Assembly (NCBI RefSeq): GCF_016403105.1
Contig: NZ_CP046155.1
Span: forward strand, 124,001 to 188,000
DNA length: 64,000 bases
Reading direction: 5' to 3'
Origin: Leptolyngbya sp. BL0902
GTDB taxonomy: Bacteria > Cyanobacteriota > Cyanobacteriia > Phormidesmidales > Phormidesmidaceae
In this document: one piece after another, positions 50,045 through 58,797 of the stretch
How the letters are laid out: each line of letters begins with the position of its first letter
How positions within the stretch are numbered: the first letter of the stretch is position 1
Made by a program: the position numbers and the translations under genes
The notes under the pieces: generated by a model
What the model was told of the DNA's origin: nothing
What the model saw: the letters and a program-made list of their open reading frames with translations, nothing else
The model's database searches: none

Positions 50045-51100
50045 TTACCCCTGGCAAAGGGCGCGAATCGCGGCCACCAACTTTTCCACCTGCTCCGGCT
50101 GAATCCAATAGTGGGTGACGGCGCGGAGGGTGTGATGGTCGTAGCCGCCTATGTGAAGGCCGTAGTCTTGCTTCAGGCGATTCACCAGGTCGGTCGGAGA
50201 GAGGGGCAGATCGTCCGCCAGGGCGAAAAAGACCATGTTGGTTTCCACCTGGGCAGGGTTGATCAGGATGCCGGGGATGGTTGCCAGCCCTTGGGCCAAC
50301 TGTTGAGCCTTGTCGTGGTCGTCTTGGAGACGTTGGCTCATGGTTTTGAGGGCAATCAGGCCAGCAGCGGCGAGCACCCCAGCCTGTCGCAGGCCGCCGC
50401 CGAGTAATTTTCGATTACGTCGGGCGGTTTTGATGAAGTCTTGGCTACCCACCAGCACCGAGCCCACGGGCGCACACAGCCCCTTGCTCAAGCAAATGCT
50501 GACGGAATCGACCCATTGTGTGATGGCGGTGGGGTCACATTTCAGGGCCGTTGCGGCGTTGAAGAGGCGGGCACCGTCCAGGTGAACCCTCAGATTGTGG
50601 GATTGGGCAATGGCATGAACGGCCTCAAAATACTCGGCTTCAATCGCCGCCCCATGGTTGCCGCCGGAGCTATTTTCCAGCAGAATCAATCGGCTGGTGG
50701 GCAGGTGAGGGTCGTCCTCCCGAATCGCCGCCCGGATTTGGTCTAGATCCATCCGTCCCCGGCTATCGGTGGGCAACGGGCGCGGGGTGATGCCGCCCAA
50801 AACGGCTATGCCTCCGGCTTCCCAGCAATAGGTATGGGCGTCTTCTCCCATGATGGCCTCATCGCCCCGTTGGGCATGGCTGAGGGCGGCGATCAAATTG
50901 CCCTGGGTGCCGCTGGTCACAAACAGTCCCGCCTCTTTGCCCAGCATTGCCGCTGCTAAAGCTTCCAGGGCCGAGATCGTGGGGTCTTCGCCATAGACAT
51001 CGTCCCCCACCTCAGCCGCCGCCATGGCCGCCCGCATCTCGTCGGTGGGCCAGGTCACGGTATCAGAACGGAAATCTACGGAGGGAGAAATAGCAGCCAT
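50045..51100 (-). CDS. ltaE: Low-specificity L-threonine aldolase
   Basis: This 351-residue pyridoxal-phosphate enzyme splits L-threonine or L-allo-threonine to glycine and acetaldehyde. Fold-type I features include FRSDTVTWPT at the N-terminus, VTSGTQGNLIAAL, HLDGARLFNAA (Asp175 contacts the cofactor nitrogen), and SICLSKGLCAPVGS with the Schiff-base Lys206. The length is typical for the homotetrameric family. It may also act on beta-hydroxy-amino acids. It is monocistronic, and its ATG at 51100 is well supported by the first motif. Confidence 0.93.
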   Translation of the reverse strand: MAAISPSVDFRSDTVTWPTDEMRAAMAAAEVGDDVYGEDPTISALEALAAAMLGKEAGLFVTSGTQGNLIAALSHAQRGDEAIMGEDAHTYCWEAGGIAVLGGITPRPLPTDSRGRMDLDQIRAAIREDDPHLPTSRLILLENSSGGNHGAAIEAEYFEAVHAIAQSHNLRVHLDGARLFNAATALKCDPTAITQWVDSVSICLSKGLCAPVGSVLVGSQDFIKTARRNRKLLGGGLRQAGVLAAAGLIALKTMSQRLQDDHDKAQQLAQGLATIPGILINPAQVETNMVFFALADDLPLSPTDLVNRLKQDYGLHIGGYDHHTLRAVTHYWIQPEQVEKLVAAIRALCQG

Positions 51101-51269
51101 GGCACAAAAACGGTTTTGGCCGCAGCATACTCTGATCCTTCTAGGAGAGGCAAGGTGGAATCGTGCCGTTATGCGCCTGTACGGGGTCTAGAGTTTGTTA
51201 GGATCCTGACGGATTACGGGGTTTTGACCCGGTGTTTTCCATTGTTTTAGCAAACTGGAGAAAAGCCCT

Positions 51270-51845
51270 ATGTTTATCAACTACATCACCCTGATGCTCA
51301 TCAATATGGTGGCAGGGCTGGTGCTGCTGGCAGATTTTGTCTATCGCGGCCTCGATGGGGCCAATATGAAGCGCTGGATTCCCGGTTTTGGCCTAGTGGG
51401 GGGCATTGCCCTCGCTACGGGGCTGCACATGATGTGGACATGGCCTGTTCCCGGCAGTTTCAACGTTTCCTTTGGCGAAACCACCGTGCTGTTTGGCGGG
51501 CTTTTCCTAATGGCCGCCATCGCCCTGGCCCAAGGCTGGGATCTATTCACCCTGACGGTCTACGCCTTTTTTGCTGGGTTAACCGCCATTTTGGTAGGGG
51601 CGCGTATCATCGACCTCGAACAAACCCGACGCCCCCTCGTTGCCGGACTGGGGTTCATCCTCACGGGCTTGGGGGGTGTTTTGTCAGCGCCCACGCTGGT
51701 CTATTTGCGCGACAACAAAACCTGGCGCACTGCCGGAGCCGCTGTATTGCTGCTGGCGGCGCTGATTTGGGCCTTTATTGGCTACCTCGCCTACTGGGGC
51801 CACCTGGAGTCCTTCAGCCAGTGGCAGCCCCCCGTCATGCGCTAG
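51270..51845 (+). CDS. DUF981 membrane protein
   Basis: This 191-residue protein has six predicted helices. It begins MFINYITLMLINMVAGLVLL and has HMMWTWPVPGSFNVSFGET and YAFFAGLTAILVGARIIDL, blocks of the DUF981 family of bacterial inner-membrane proteins with no assigned function. The ATG is preceded by TGGAGAAAAG. It lies opposite the cupredoxin gene, with a convergent repeat-filled gap between them. Confidence 0.82.
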   Translation: MFINYITLMLINMVAGLVLLADFVYRGLDGANMKRWIPGFGLVGGIALATGLHMMWTWPVPGSFNVSFGETTVLFGGLFLMAAIALAQGWDLFTLTVYAFFAGLTAILVGARIIDLEQTRRPLVAGLGFILTGLGGVLSAPTLVYLRDNKTWRTAGAAVLLLAALIWAFIGYLAYWGHLESFSQWQPPVMR

Positions 51846-51868
51846 GCGACTTCCGTAGAAAATAACCT

Positions 51869-52034
51869 CAAAAACCCGGTTTCTAAGTTGTCCTAATCAC
51901 GATAGGCCACCTTAATCACGAGACCGGGTTTCTGTACCCAAACTGGGATTCTATAAACTTTGAAAAACCCGGTTTTTGAGCTGTCTTAATCATTAATGAT
52001 CTCAGATCGCGTTGTCAGAGAAACCGGGTTTTTG
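51869..52034. repeat. Paired AAACCCGGTTT palindromic repeats
   Basis: Four copies of an AAACCCGGTTT or AAACCGGGTTT core occur, at 51872-51884, 51920-51934, 51963-51977 and 52018-52034. They form two tandem units, each with facing arms and a shared TTAATCA inside. They fill the gap between two convergent genes and could form bidirectional terminators. Confidence 0.8.
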
Positions 52035-52046
52035 TCTCAAAGTAAA

Positions 52047-52529
52047 CTATTCCACAATGAACCGACCGGCCATGCCCTCGGCTCGGTGATTGCCAACGCT
52101 GCAATAGTAGTCAAATTCTCCGGCTTGATCGGCTACGAATTCGACAGTGCTGCAATCTCCTCCAGCGGAGATCACCTCGGTGGCGGCATCAAATTCATCC
52201 ACTACCCAGTCGTGGGTGCCTCCGGTGACGCAGAGGGTCAATGCCACCGTATCCCCCTGCTGCACAACGATATCGGGGTTGCTGTCGCCCGCGCCATCCA
52301 GGAAAAATGCGCGACCTTCCGCCGTCATAGCTATGGCAACGACCGCTTCGTCGTCTACCGCTGATTCGCTCTCGGTAGCGGGTTCAGCGGCGGTGGTTTC
52401 TTCCGCCGGAGGGGCAGCTACATCGCTATTCTGAGGGGAACACGCCGCCGTGAAGAACAACATCGCCCCTAGGGAAACCGTTGCCAAGGTGCGGAGTTGC
52501 GTGGATCGTTGAATGAAATGGCTAACCAT
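52047..52529 (-). CDS. Cupredoxin-domain lipoprotein
   Basis: This 160-residue lipoprotein has a lipobox A-A-C (LGAMLFFTAACS) and an acidic Glu/Ala/Thr-rich linker. A plastocyanin-like beta-sandwich follows. Type 1 copper ligands are likely His in GGTHDWVVDEF, Cys and His in DYYCSVGNHRAEGMAG, and Met in the same loop, matching the Cys-x4-His-x4-Met order. It would sit at the outer face of the membrane and could carry electrons or copper; its partner is unknown. An alternative ATG at 52547 adds six residues. The DUF981 gene converges on it. Confidence 0.85.
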   Translation of the reverse strand: MVSHFIQRSTQLRTLATVSLGAMLFFTAACSPQNSDVAAPPAEETTAAEPATESESAVDDEAVVAIAMTAEGRAFFLDGAGDSNPDIVVQQGDTVALTLCVTGGTHDWVVDEFDAATEVISAGGDCSTVEFVADQAGEFDYYCSVGNHRAEGMAGRFIVE

Positions 52530-52664
52530 AATGTCCGTACGTAACATCTGTGAAGAATTGTAAATCAATTCACAAATTGTCGCCGGGGGCACCTCATTGA
52601 CATCCGCAAAGCCCGTTGAAGCAGGCCCAACGCCCCCGGTTCTCAAGATGTTCGCCGAGGTTGC

Positions 52665-53369
52665 CTAGGCGCTGGCCTTCACGGCTTCCAGCATTCGGGA
52701 AAAGTAGAACTGGGTTTTGGTCATGGCGCGGCGCTCAATTTTCCAGCCGCTGGATTCTAGAATGGCGACGATATCGGCCTCGCGATGTAGATAGGCGCGG
52801 GTGGTTTTGCTGGGGCCGGGGAAAAATTCGCCGATTTTCTTCAACAGGGTATAGCAAGGCGTTTTGGGCGCAAAGCTGAGGATCAGGCGCGATTCGGCCA
52901 GGGAACTGAGGTGCTTGATCATGCCTTCCACCTGTTCTTTGGGGTAGTGGATCAGCACATCCAGGCAAATCACCGTATGGTAGCTACCCGATAGCTCTTC
53001 TAGGTCCTTCACCTCAAAGGTGGGCACATTTTCGCCATTGAGGGCTTCTTCGGCTCGTTTCTGGGCTTCTTCTACCATTTTGGCCGAAATATCGCTGGAA
53101 TAGACCTTCGCACCCTCCTGAGCTAGGGGAATGGAGAGACTGCCCACACCACACCCCGCATCGCAGCAGGTGATGTCCTTGAGATTGTCGTCGGCCTTCA
53201 GCCAGTCCAGCAGGGTATCAACGGTTTTTTGGTGGCCTTTGCGAATGTCGAGCTGCACTTTGTTGACTTCGCCATCGCCGTAGATGCGCCGCCAGCGGTC
53301 GAAGCCCGTGGCGTTGAAATAGTCGCGGACTACGGTTTTATCGTCGGTTTTGTCGTTGGTCAGCGTCAT
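52665..53369 (-). CDS. chlM: Mg-protoporphyrin IX methyltransferase
   Basis: This 234-residue chlorophyll-biosynthesis enzyme methylates the propionate of Mg-protoporphyrin IX using S-adenosylmethionine. The SAM-binding motif DAGCGVGSL is at 70-78, preceded by YFNATGFDRWRRIYGDG and DIRKGHQKTVDTLLDW, which are signatures of BchM/ChlM. VICLDVLIHYP and LILSFAPKTPCYTLLKKIGE complete the family pattern. It is soluble or peripheral at the thylakoid. It is divergent to purE with 241 bases between them. Confidence 0.95.
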   Translation of the reverse strand: MTLTNDKTDDKTVVRDYFNATGFDRWRRIYGDGEVNKVQLDIRKGHQKTVDTLLDWLKADDNLKDITCCDAGCGVGSLSIPLAQEGAKVYSSDISAKMVEEAQKRAEEALNGENVPTFEVKDLEELSGSYHTVICLDVLIHYPKEQVEGMIKHLSSLAESRLILSFAPKTPCYTLLKKIGEFFPGPSKTTRAYLHREADIVAILESSGWKIERRAMTKTQFYFSRMLEAVKASA

Positions 53370-53491
53370 GGCGGCAGGGGTAGGGCGGTTGATAACTTCT
53401 GTAAAATCTTATGACGTTTTGCTACTGGCTTCCACCCTCGACATGATTTGAAACCTTTGAAAGACAAGTCCTGAATAGCGGGAGGAGGGAA

Positions 53492-53510
53492 GGGCGAGGT
53501 TCCCTCGCCC
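53492..53510. repeat. GGGCGAGG/CCTCGCCC palindrome
   Basis: GGGCGAGG and CCTCGCCC are adjacent, with a three-base loop. It stands in the divergent gap between chlM and purE, and is a common dispersed palindrome type in cyanobacterial genomes. Confidence 0.6.
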
Positions 53511-53610
53511 CGACGGGATGGCCCACCCGGGACGGTAGGGGCAAGGTCGCTTTACCCAATACCTTGTTTAACGCCTTGCACACTGTGTACATATTTAAGG
53601 AGATCATCAA

Positions 53611-54144
53611 ATGACAACAGCGACGACAGCGCCGGAAATTGGCATCATCATGGGCAGCGATTCGGATTTGCCCACGATGCAGGCGGCAGTAGAGGTGTGC
53701 GAAGCCTTTGGGGTGGCCTACGAGGTGGCGATTGTGTCGGCCCACCGCACCCCAGAGCGCATGGTGCAATACGCCCAAACGGCCCGCAACCGGGGGCTAA
53801 AGGTGATTATTGCCGGAGCTGGAGGAGCCGCCCATCTACCAGGGATGGTGGCGGCCCTCACGCCCTTGCCCGTGGTGGGGGTGCCCGTGGTGAGCCGCAC
53901 CATGCAGGGGCTAGATTCGCTCTACAGCATTGTGCAAATGCCGGGGGGGATTCCGGTGGCGACGGTGGCCATTGGCAATGCTAAAAATGCGGGGCTGTTG
54001 GCGGTGCAAATTTTGGCCTGTGACCGCCCTGCCTTGCTGGATCAAGTGGCGGAATATCGCCGCACGTTAGAGGCCGAGGTCTTGGCCAAGCAAGCCCACC
54101 TAGACCGTCTTGGCAGCCAAGCCTACCTTCAGACCATGGCCTAG
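53611..54144 (+). CDS. purE: N5-carboxyaminoimidazole ribonucleotide mutase
   Basis: This 177-residue class I PurE rearranges N5-CAIR to CAIR in purine biosynthesis. The motifs are [24 protein letters not shown] with the catalytic His, [14 protein letters not shown] and [17 protein letters not shown]. It normally assembles as an octamer. The AAGGAG ribosome site is eight bases before the ATG. Its partner PurK is not in the window. Confidence 0.96.
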   Translation: MTTATTAPEIGIIMGSDSDLPTMQAAVEVCEAFGVAYEVAIVSAHRTPERMVQYAQTARNRGLKVIIAGAGGAAHLPGMVAALTPLPVVGVPVVSRTMQGLDSLYSIVQMPGGIPVATVAIGNAKNAGLLAVQILACDRPALLDQVAEYRRTLEAEVLAKQAHLDRLGSQAYLQTMA

Positions 54145-54257
54145 GAAAAGGGTCGTAGAAGCCTTCCGCAGGAATTCGCCTTAATTCCCTGCAATTTCGA
54201 TGTTAGGCCAATTCTCAGGGCAATAACCTCAGGCTTTCGCGTTTTTTAGGGCGTTGT

Positions 54258-54271
54258 GTATTTCCTGATAC
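54258..54271 (+). promoter_or_regulatory. NtcA binding site upstream of amt
   Basis: GTATTTCCTGATAC is a perfect GTA-N8-TAC site for the global nitrogen regulator NtcA. It lies about 310 bases before the amt start, so a promoter with a long leader is implied. A CTGTAA...TTACAG inverted repeat (54309-54333) follows. The remaining 54145-54580 contains no gene I can support. Confidence 0.75.
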
Positions 54272-54580
54272 AGATTGACGGCCTCAGAATTGATGGAATC
54301 ATGTTGTTCTGTAAAGCTTCGGTAACGTTACAGCGATGCAGGCCAGCCCCCTCTGGTGGTGCTGTGTTGTCCGGGTTGCTGGGCATGGGCTTCCCAGGAT
54401 TAGCTCAGGCTAACCAAAGGGATTGTCCGGGTTGCGTCACGTTTGGCCTACGGGCTGACAAAACCATAGAGGGTTAGCGCCTTGATTGAGGTCTGCTCCG
54501 CCGCTGTCTGGCTATGGCTAGATTGTCTGGCAGACTGGCCGTGTCTACTGTCTGATTGTGTTGAAGGAACGTCTGTCAAG

Positions 54581-56086
54581 ATGTCTAATTTTGCGTTGAA
54601 AAATCGTTCTAAGTCCCGGAGACGGTCAAAGCCGTCCTTCTGGACTGCCAGTGTGCCGCCCTTTGACCAAGCGGCAAAGCGGATCTTTGGTCGGGTTGGA
54701 AGCTGGGCTGGGTTGGCCTGCATTCCCCTGGCTATCGGGATTGTCGTCACCTGGAGCATGGCTGCCCACGCCCAGGATGAACTGACGGCGGCGGATGTGC
54801 AAACCGTCCTCGACAACATCTGGGTGCTGATTGCGGCCTTCCTCGTGATTTTTATGAACGCGGGTTTCGCCATGGTGGAGACCGGGTTCTGTCGGCAGAA
54901 GAACGCCGTGAACATTCTCACCAAGAACCTGCTGGTGTTTGCCCTGGCAACCCTTTCTTTCTGGTTCATCGGCTTTTCGCTGATGTTTGGCGGACTCGCC
55001 GGTAACGGCTGGATTGGCTGGGGTGGCATCTTCCTGGGTGGCCCCGCCGAAAACTACGGCCTAGAAACGGGAACAGGTCTCACTAAAGACACCTTCTTCC
55101 TGTTCCAAGCCGCCTTTGCGGGTACCGCCGCCACTATCGTGTCCGGTGCCGTGGCAGAACGGGTGAAGTTCCTCGACTTTGTGATCTTCAGCGTGCTGCT
55201 GACCGCCATTGCCTACCCCATCACGGGCCACTGGCTCTGGGGTGGTGGCTGGCTGGCCGAAATTGGATTCCACGACTTTGCTGGTTCTACCATTGTCCAC
55301 TCCGTCGGTGGTTGGGCTGCGCTCATGGGTGCTGCCCTGCTTGGCCCCCGCATGGGCAAGTACACCTCCGAAGGTCAGGTGAGCGCTCTTCCTGGCCACA
55401 ACCTCAGCATTGCAACTCTGGGCTGTTTGATTCTGTGGCTGGGCTGGTTCGGCTTCAACCCCGGTTCCCAACTGGCGGCTGACCTGGCGGTGCCCTACAT
55501 TGCTGTGACCACCAACATTGCGGCGGCAGCGGGTGGTATGGCTGCTACCCTAACCTCCTGGACGCTGAGCGGCAAGCCCGACCTGTCCATGAGCATCAAC
55601 GGCATTCTGGCTGGCCTGGTAGGTGTTACCGCTGGCTGCTACGTGGTGGGCTACGCCGGGGCCTTCTGGATCGGCTTGGTTGCGGGCGTCATTGTGGTGT
55701 TCTCCGTCGGCTTCTTCGACAGCATCAAAATTGATGACCCCGTGGGTGCCACCTCCGTTCACTTGGTCTGCGGCATCTGGGGCACCTTGGCGGTGGGTCT
55801 GTTTGCCAACGGCAACAACTTCACCCAAGCTGGTGCTGAAGATGCCATCGTCGGCCTGTTCTACGGCGGCGGTGTGGGCCAACTGGGGGCACAAATCTTA
55901 GGTGTGCTGTCCATTGGTCTGTTCACCGTAGTGGCTACCACCATCTTCTGGATGGTGCTGAAGAACACCCTGGGCATCCGCGTCTCCCCCGAAGAGGAGA
56001 TGAAGGGCCTGGATATTGGCGAACACGGCATGGAAGCCTACAGCGGTTTCCTGAAGGACACCACCGACATGACCGGGGTAATGTAG
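54581..56086 (+). CDS. amt: Ammonium transporter (Amt family)
   Basis: This 501-residue protein has an N-terminal signal-like segment ending near AHA-Q at residue 64, then eleven Amt helices. The signature [18 protein letters not shown] is in the first mature helix. The twin pore histidines are inferred in [10 protein letters not shown] and [10 protein letters not shown], and [11 protein letters not shown] and [15 protein letters not shown] are other conserved parts. It conducts ammonium as a trimer in the inner membrane. The preceding NtcA box predicts induction under nitrogen shortage. No glnK/glnB gene is adjacent. The start at 54581 follows AAGGAAC; an in-frame start upstream at 54482 is less likely. 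Confidence 0.93.
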   Translation: MSNFALKNRSKSRRRSKPSFWTASVPPFDQAAKRIFGRVGSWAGLACIPLAIGIVVTWSMAAHAQDELTAADVQTVLDNIWVLIAAFLVIFMNAGFAMVETGFCRQKNAVNILTKNLLVFALATLSFWFIGFSLMFGGLAGNGWIGWGGIFLGGPAENYGLETGTGLTKDTFFLFQAAFAGTAATIVSGAVAERVKFLDFVIFSVLLTAIAYPITGHWLWGGGWLAEIGFHDFAGSTIVHSVGGWAALMGAALLGPRMGKYTSEGQVSALPGHNLSIATLGCLILWLGWFGFNPGSQLAADLAVPYIAVTTNIAAAAGGMAATLTSWTLSGKPDLSMSINGILAGLVGVTAGCYVVGYAGAFWIGLVAGVIVVFSVGFFDSIKIDDPVGATSVHLVCGIWGTLAVGLFANGNNFTQAGAEDAIVGLFYGGGVGQLGAQILGVLSIGLFTVVATTIFWMVLKNTLGIRVSPEEEMKGLDIGEHGMEAYSGFLKDTTDMTGVM

Positions 56087-56119
56087 GCTCTGGGTTGCAA
56101 TAACCTAGCAATACATCCT

Positions 56120-56156
56120 AGGAGGGGTTAGCGACGGCTGGCCCCTCCTGTTTTTT
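56120..56156 (+). terminator. Intrinsic terminator after amt
   Basis: AGGAGGGG (56120-56127) and CCCCTCCT (56142-56149) form a perfect eight-bp stem followed by G-TTTTTT. It starts 33 bases after the amt stop. Confidence 0.95.
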
Positions 56157-56220
56157 CTAGATGCCCTCTTCTACGGGGAGAGGGGCTGGGGGGAGGGGAG
56201 AGCTTCACCCAAAAGGATGG

Positions 56221-56670
56221 CTACAGCGATGCTATGGCCTGGTCGATAAACCGCTGCCAGCACTCATTAGGTTGCCAAATGCTCAACAAATCCTGCTGGG
56301 CGGCGGCAGGGTCAAGCCCCAATTTCAGCACCCGATAAAGATAGACAAACACCGAAACCCTCATATTGAGGGCGCAGTGAACCAAGATTTTGCGTCCCTG
56401 GTAGGTATCCATCGCCGCAAAAAACTGATCTAGATCCGTCAGCGTTGGGTTTTCCCACACCACGGGAATTGCCACATAGGCCATGCCCAGACCTGCCACG
56501 GCGGCCTGTTCATCGGGCAACGCATGGTCAGAGGTCGGCAGAGCCAGGTTTATGACGACCTCATAGCCCGCCTGGGCGAGGGCGACAAACTCTGCTTCAG
56601 TGGGCTGTCCGGCGGTGGCGAGGGTGTCTGAAATCGGCAAAAACTGGCGCATCATGGTGAGGGTCGTCAT
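56221..56670 (-). CDS. Protein tyrosine phosphatase-like protein with shortened active-site loop
   Basis: This 149-residue protein has the dual-specificity phosphatase outline: ATAGQPTEAEFVALAQAGYE, VVINLALPTSD and ILVHCALNMRVSVFVYLYR. The canonical active site is HC-x5-R-S, but here only four residues separate Cys from Arg (C-A-L-N-M-R) and Val precedes the Ser. Related cyanobacterial proteins that I recall share an HCxxN-R form. It may be catalytically unusual or a pseudo-enzyme. The ATG at 56670 is chosen from three nearby starts. It is divergent to the hydrolase gene with 75 bases between. Confidence 0.65.
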   Translation of the reverse strand: MTTLTMMRQFLPISDTLATAGQPTEAEFVALAQAGYEVVINLALPTSDHALPDEQAAVAGLGMAYVAIPVVWENPTLTDLDQFFAAMDTYQGRKILVHCALNMRVSVFVYLYRVLKLGLDPAAAQQDLLSIWQPNECWQRFIDQAIASL

Positions 56671-56745
56671 AATCGGGGCAAGGCCGGGCGGCGAGTCAGC
56701 AAAATCTCGGATAGGATACGGTGGGCGCTGTTTGAGGAATCCGCG

Positions 56746-57681
56746 ATGTCGCCAGATTATCTTCTTTTTGCCCAACATGGCTGGGCCGACAATAACCAAC
56801 ACATGGTCGCCCTAGCGCAGCAGTTAGCTACCGATGCTACCCGCATCATTGCCCCTAGTCTCAACTATGCGATGACCTGGCTGCGGATGGCTCCGTTGGT
56901 GGAAGAGGTGGAGCAGATCGCCACAAAGGCAGTGGAGACTTACCCCGACGCGCCCCTGCGCATCGTTGGCCATTCCATGGGCGGGCTGATTTGGCTGGAG
57001 GTGCTCACTCGCCATCCCGACTGGTGGCCGAAGGTGGAGTTCCTGGTATTGGTGGCCTCTCCGGTGGGCGGGGCCGACTTGGGCCGGATTATTGACCCCC
57101 TCCAGGTGGGGGTGGGCATTGCCGCTGACCTGGGCCAAGACCGACGGGCCATGGCCAGCGCCATCGCTGAACGGGTCAATACCTTGGTGATTGCAGGCAA
57201 CCTAGACGGCGGCAGCGACGGCACCATTACCCTAGAAAGCGCCAAAGTTCCCCACGCCCAGTTTGTAGATATGGAAGGGCTGAGCCATGCCACCATGCGC
57301 GACCACCCCTGGGTAATAGAAACTATTCGACAATTCTGGCAAGGCAAAAGCTTTAGCGAACCCCTCACCCAGCACCCAGTCATTGAACAACTGCGGGCCA
57401 TCCCCGGCATGACCGACGCTCACCTGCGCGACCTGCCCCAATCAGAACCGTTTTTGACCCTAGAAGATGACTCGGTCATTCGCGTCTGGCGGCATCCCCT
57501 CGGCATCGATCATGTGTTTGTGACCACCTCCAGTGGAGCCTGTCTTTACGCGGGCTACGTCGGCTGGCTGCATCGCACCGAACTATGGCACACCCTCACC
57601 CACCTGAAGGAGACTGTGGCCCATCCCCAGACATCTGATGGCCAAGAGATAGATGCCCCATGCGGCCTAGATGGATCCTAG
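56746..57681 (+). CDS. Alpha/beta hydrolase
   Basis: This 311-residue protein has an esterase/lipase fold: YLLFAQHGWADNN (oxyanion region), the nucleophile elbow GHSMGGLIW, the Asp region TLVIAGNLDGGSDG, and the catalytic His in GLSHATMRDHPWV. The C-terminal third has an additional small domain with IRVWRHPLGIDHVFVTTSSG, absent from minimal hydrolases. There is no signal peptide, so it is cytosolic. The substrate is unknown. Confidence 0.82.
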   Translation: MSPDYLLFAQHGWADNNQHMVALAQQLATDATRIIAPSLNYAMTWLRMAPLVEEVEQIATKAVETYPDAPLRIVGHSMGGLIWLEVLTRHPDWWPKVEFLVLVASPVGGADLGRIIDPLQVGVGIAADLGQDRRAMASAIAERVNTLVIAGNLDGGSDGTITLESAKVPHAQFVDMEGLSHATMRDHPWVIETIRQFWQGKSFSEPLTQHPVIEQLRAIPGMTDAHLRDLPQSEPFLTLEDDSVIRVWRHPLGIDHVFVTTSSGACLYAGYVGWLHRTELWHTLTHLKETVAHPQTSDGQEIDAPCGLDGS

Positions 57682-57953
57682 GGCCAAAAGCCAAGCTTAT
57701 AGATGGGTTCAGATAATGTAGACCGATGGACTGGGGCAAAGGATGGCCACAACCGCAACGCCCAGAATAAACTGAAAGATATGGTTAAACACAGAAGCAT
57801 AGACTTCTATCTTCTGTGGCACCTTGGGTCTCCTGGCTAGAGATACCCTCAAGTCACAGGTGAAGGGTTAACAGGTGTTTTCGTGATGGGCAGGCTTTGG
57901 CGTGCCGCCGCTACACGCAACGGATCAGCACGGATCAACATTGGGCAAACACC

Positions 57954-58202
57954 ATGAACAAGTTTAATGCGACACAATTACGCACCCGATTGGACAACAC
58001 CCAGGAAGGCTGGATCGTTCAGGTCTATGGCGGTGATCGCCGCCTGCTCTGGGTGCTTGAGCCCTCCCACGCCTGGACATTTTTCTGGGGGGTGGGGGTT
58101 GGCCTATTGCTAGCGGTGGGGTGGTTTAATCTGGCGCGTCACAGCCCACCCAGCCCCCAGGCTTCACCGACGTCGATTCCCGCCGAAATGTGGGTTGACT
58201 AA
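57954..58202 (+). CDS. Small single-pass membrane protein, unknown
   Basis: This 82-residue protein starts MNKFNATQLRTRLDNTQEGW, has a beta-type segment WIVQVYGGDRRLLWVLEPSH, one transmembrane helix (TFFWGVGVGLLLAVGWFNLA), and a short Pro/Ser tail. No family was recognised. The ATG at 57954 lies in an open frame that extends upstream to 57897. It sits alone between the hydrolase gene and the long sbtA leader. Confidence 0.5.
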   Translation: MNKFNATQLRTRLDNTQEGWIVQVYGGDRRLLWVLEPSHAWTFFWGVGVGLLLAVGWFNLARHSPPSPQASPTSIPAEMWVD

Positions 58203-58797
58203 GGACAGGTTAGCTCGAAGTGAGTTGACGGGCCGAGGCCCATCTCCCATTCCGCATCAACACTCGTGGTCAGGTTGCCCGCTCTCGTTGGGGGCAGCAT
58301 GGCCTCCCTGAACGCCTAGCTCCAGTCTTGCTAAACCGAGCTGGATCACCCCACTTCAGCCCGGTTGGCCCATGGCACTATACATGGCGCACACACCATA
58401 CATTGAGGAATCTCTGTGCAAACGATTCACATTAACCTTGCCTATAGTGAATTGCGGAGCTGAAAAGAAAAACTTATCAAATGGATTTGACATTGCGTTG
58501 CAACTTCATTGCAGAGGGCGTCAAAAATCCATCTGTCTCAGGATAGACTTAGGCTCATAGAGATTCAAGGCTTAATAGGCTTGAATCTATGGAAGGTGAG
58601 GTAGGCCAGCGGTCGCCTTCCAGCCCTATTCAGAGATCGGCCATCTCTGATCAGCCTGTCGGCAGGCTCCTTGTTAACACCTGTGCTGTGGGGGTGAAGC
58701 GCTACACCCCCGCATTCTTCAATCCTTTTACCGAATTCTCAAACGCCCACTCATCACAATTACCACTCCTCGACAGGGGAGGTGGAAGGAGGTTTTC
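58203..58797 (+). promoter_or_regulatory. Long sbtA upstream region with two hairpins
   Basis: This 595-bp region without a credible gene contains AGATTCAAG at 58561-58569 paired with CTTGAATCT at 58580-58588 (9-bp perfect arms). At about 58688-58711, GGGGGTG and ACACCCCC flank GAAGCGCT. Inorganic-carbon genes in cyanobacteria are controlled by CcmR (NdhR) and CmpR, but I cannot identify their sites here. The short open frame at 58372-58560 has no ribosome site and is not supported. Confidence 0.45.

Noticed and set aside
49876-50118. 80-codon plus-strand frame between DUF3318 and threonine aldolase genes
   Set aside because: It is low-complexity, basic and proline-rich without a ribosome site, and runs into the 3' end of the aldolase gene.
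54256-54477. 73-codon open frame in the amt leader
   Set aside because: There is no ribosome site or conserved pattern, and it overlaps the NtcA-linked leader. Probably non-coding.
54482-54580. Possible glnA-type glutamine riboswitch before amt (contains GAAGGAACG)
   Set aside because: The other conserved block of that motif (GGAAGTAGG) and the pairing strand are missing, so the short match is probably chance with the ribosome site.
58372-58560. 62-codon frame in the sbtA leader
   Set aside because: No ribosome site, unusual composition and overlap with the leader; not supported.
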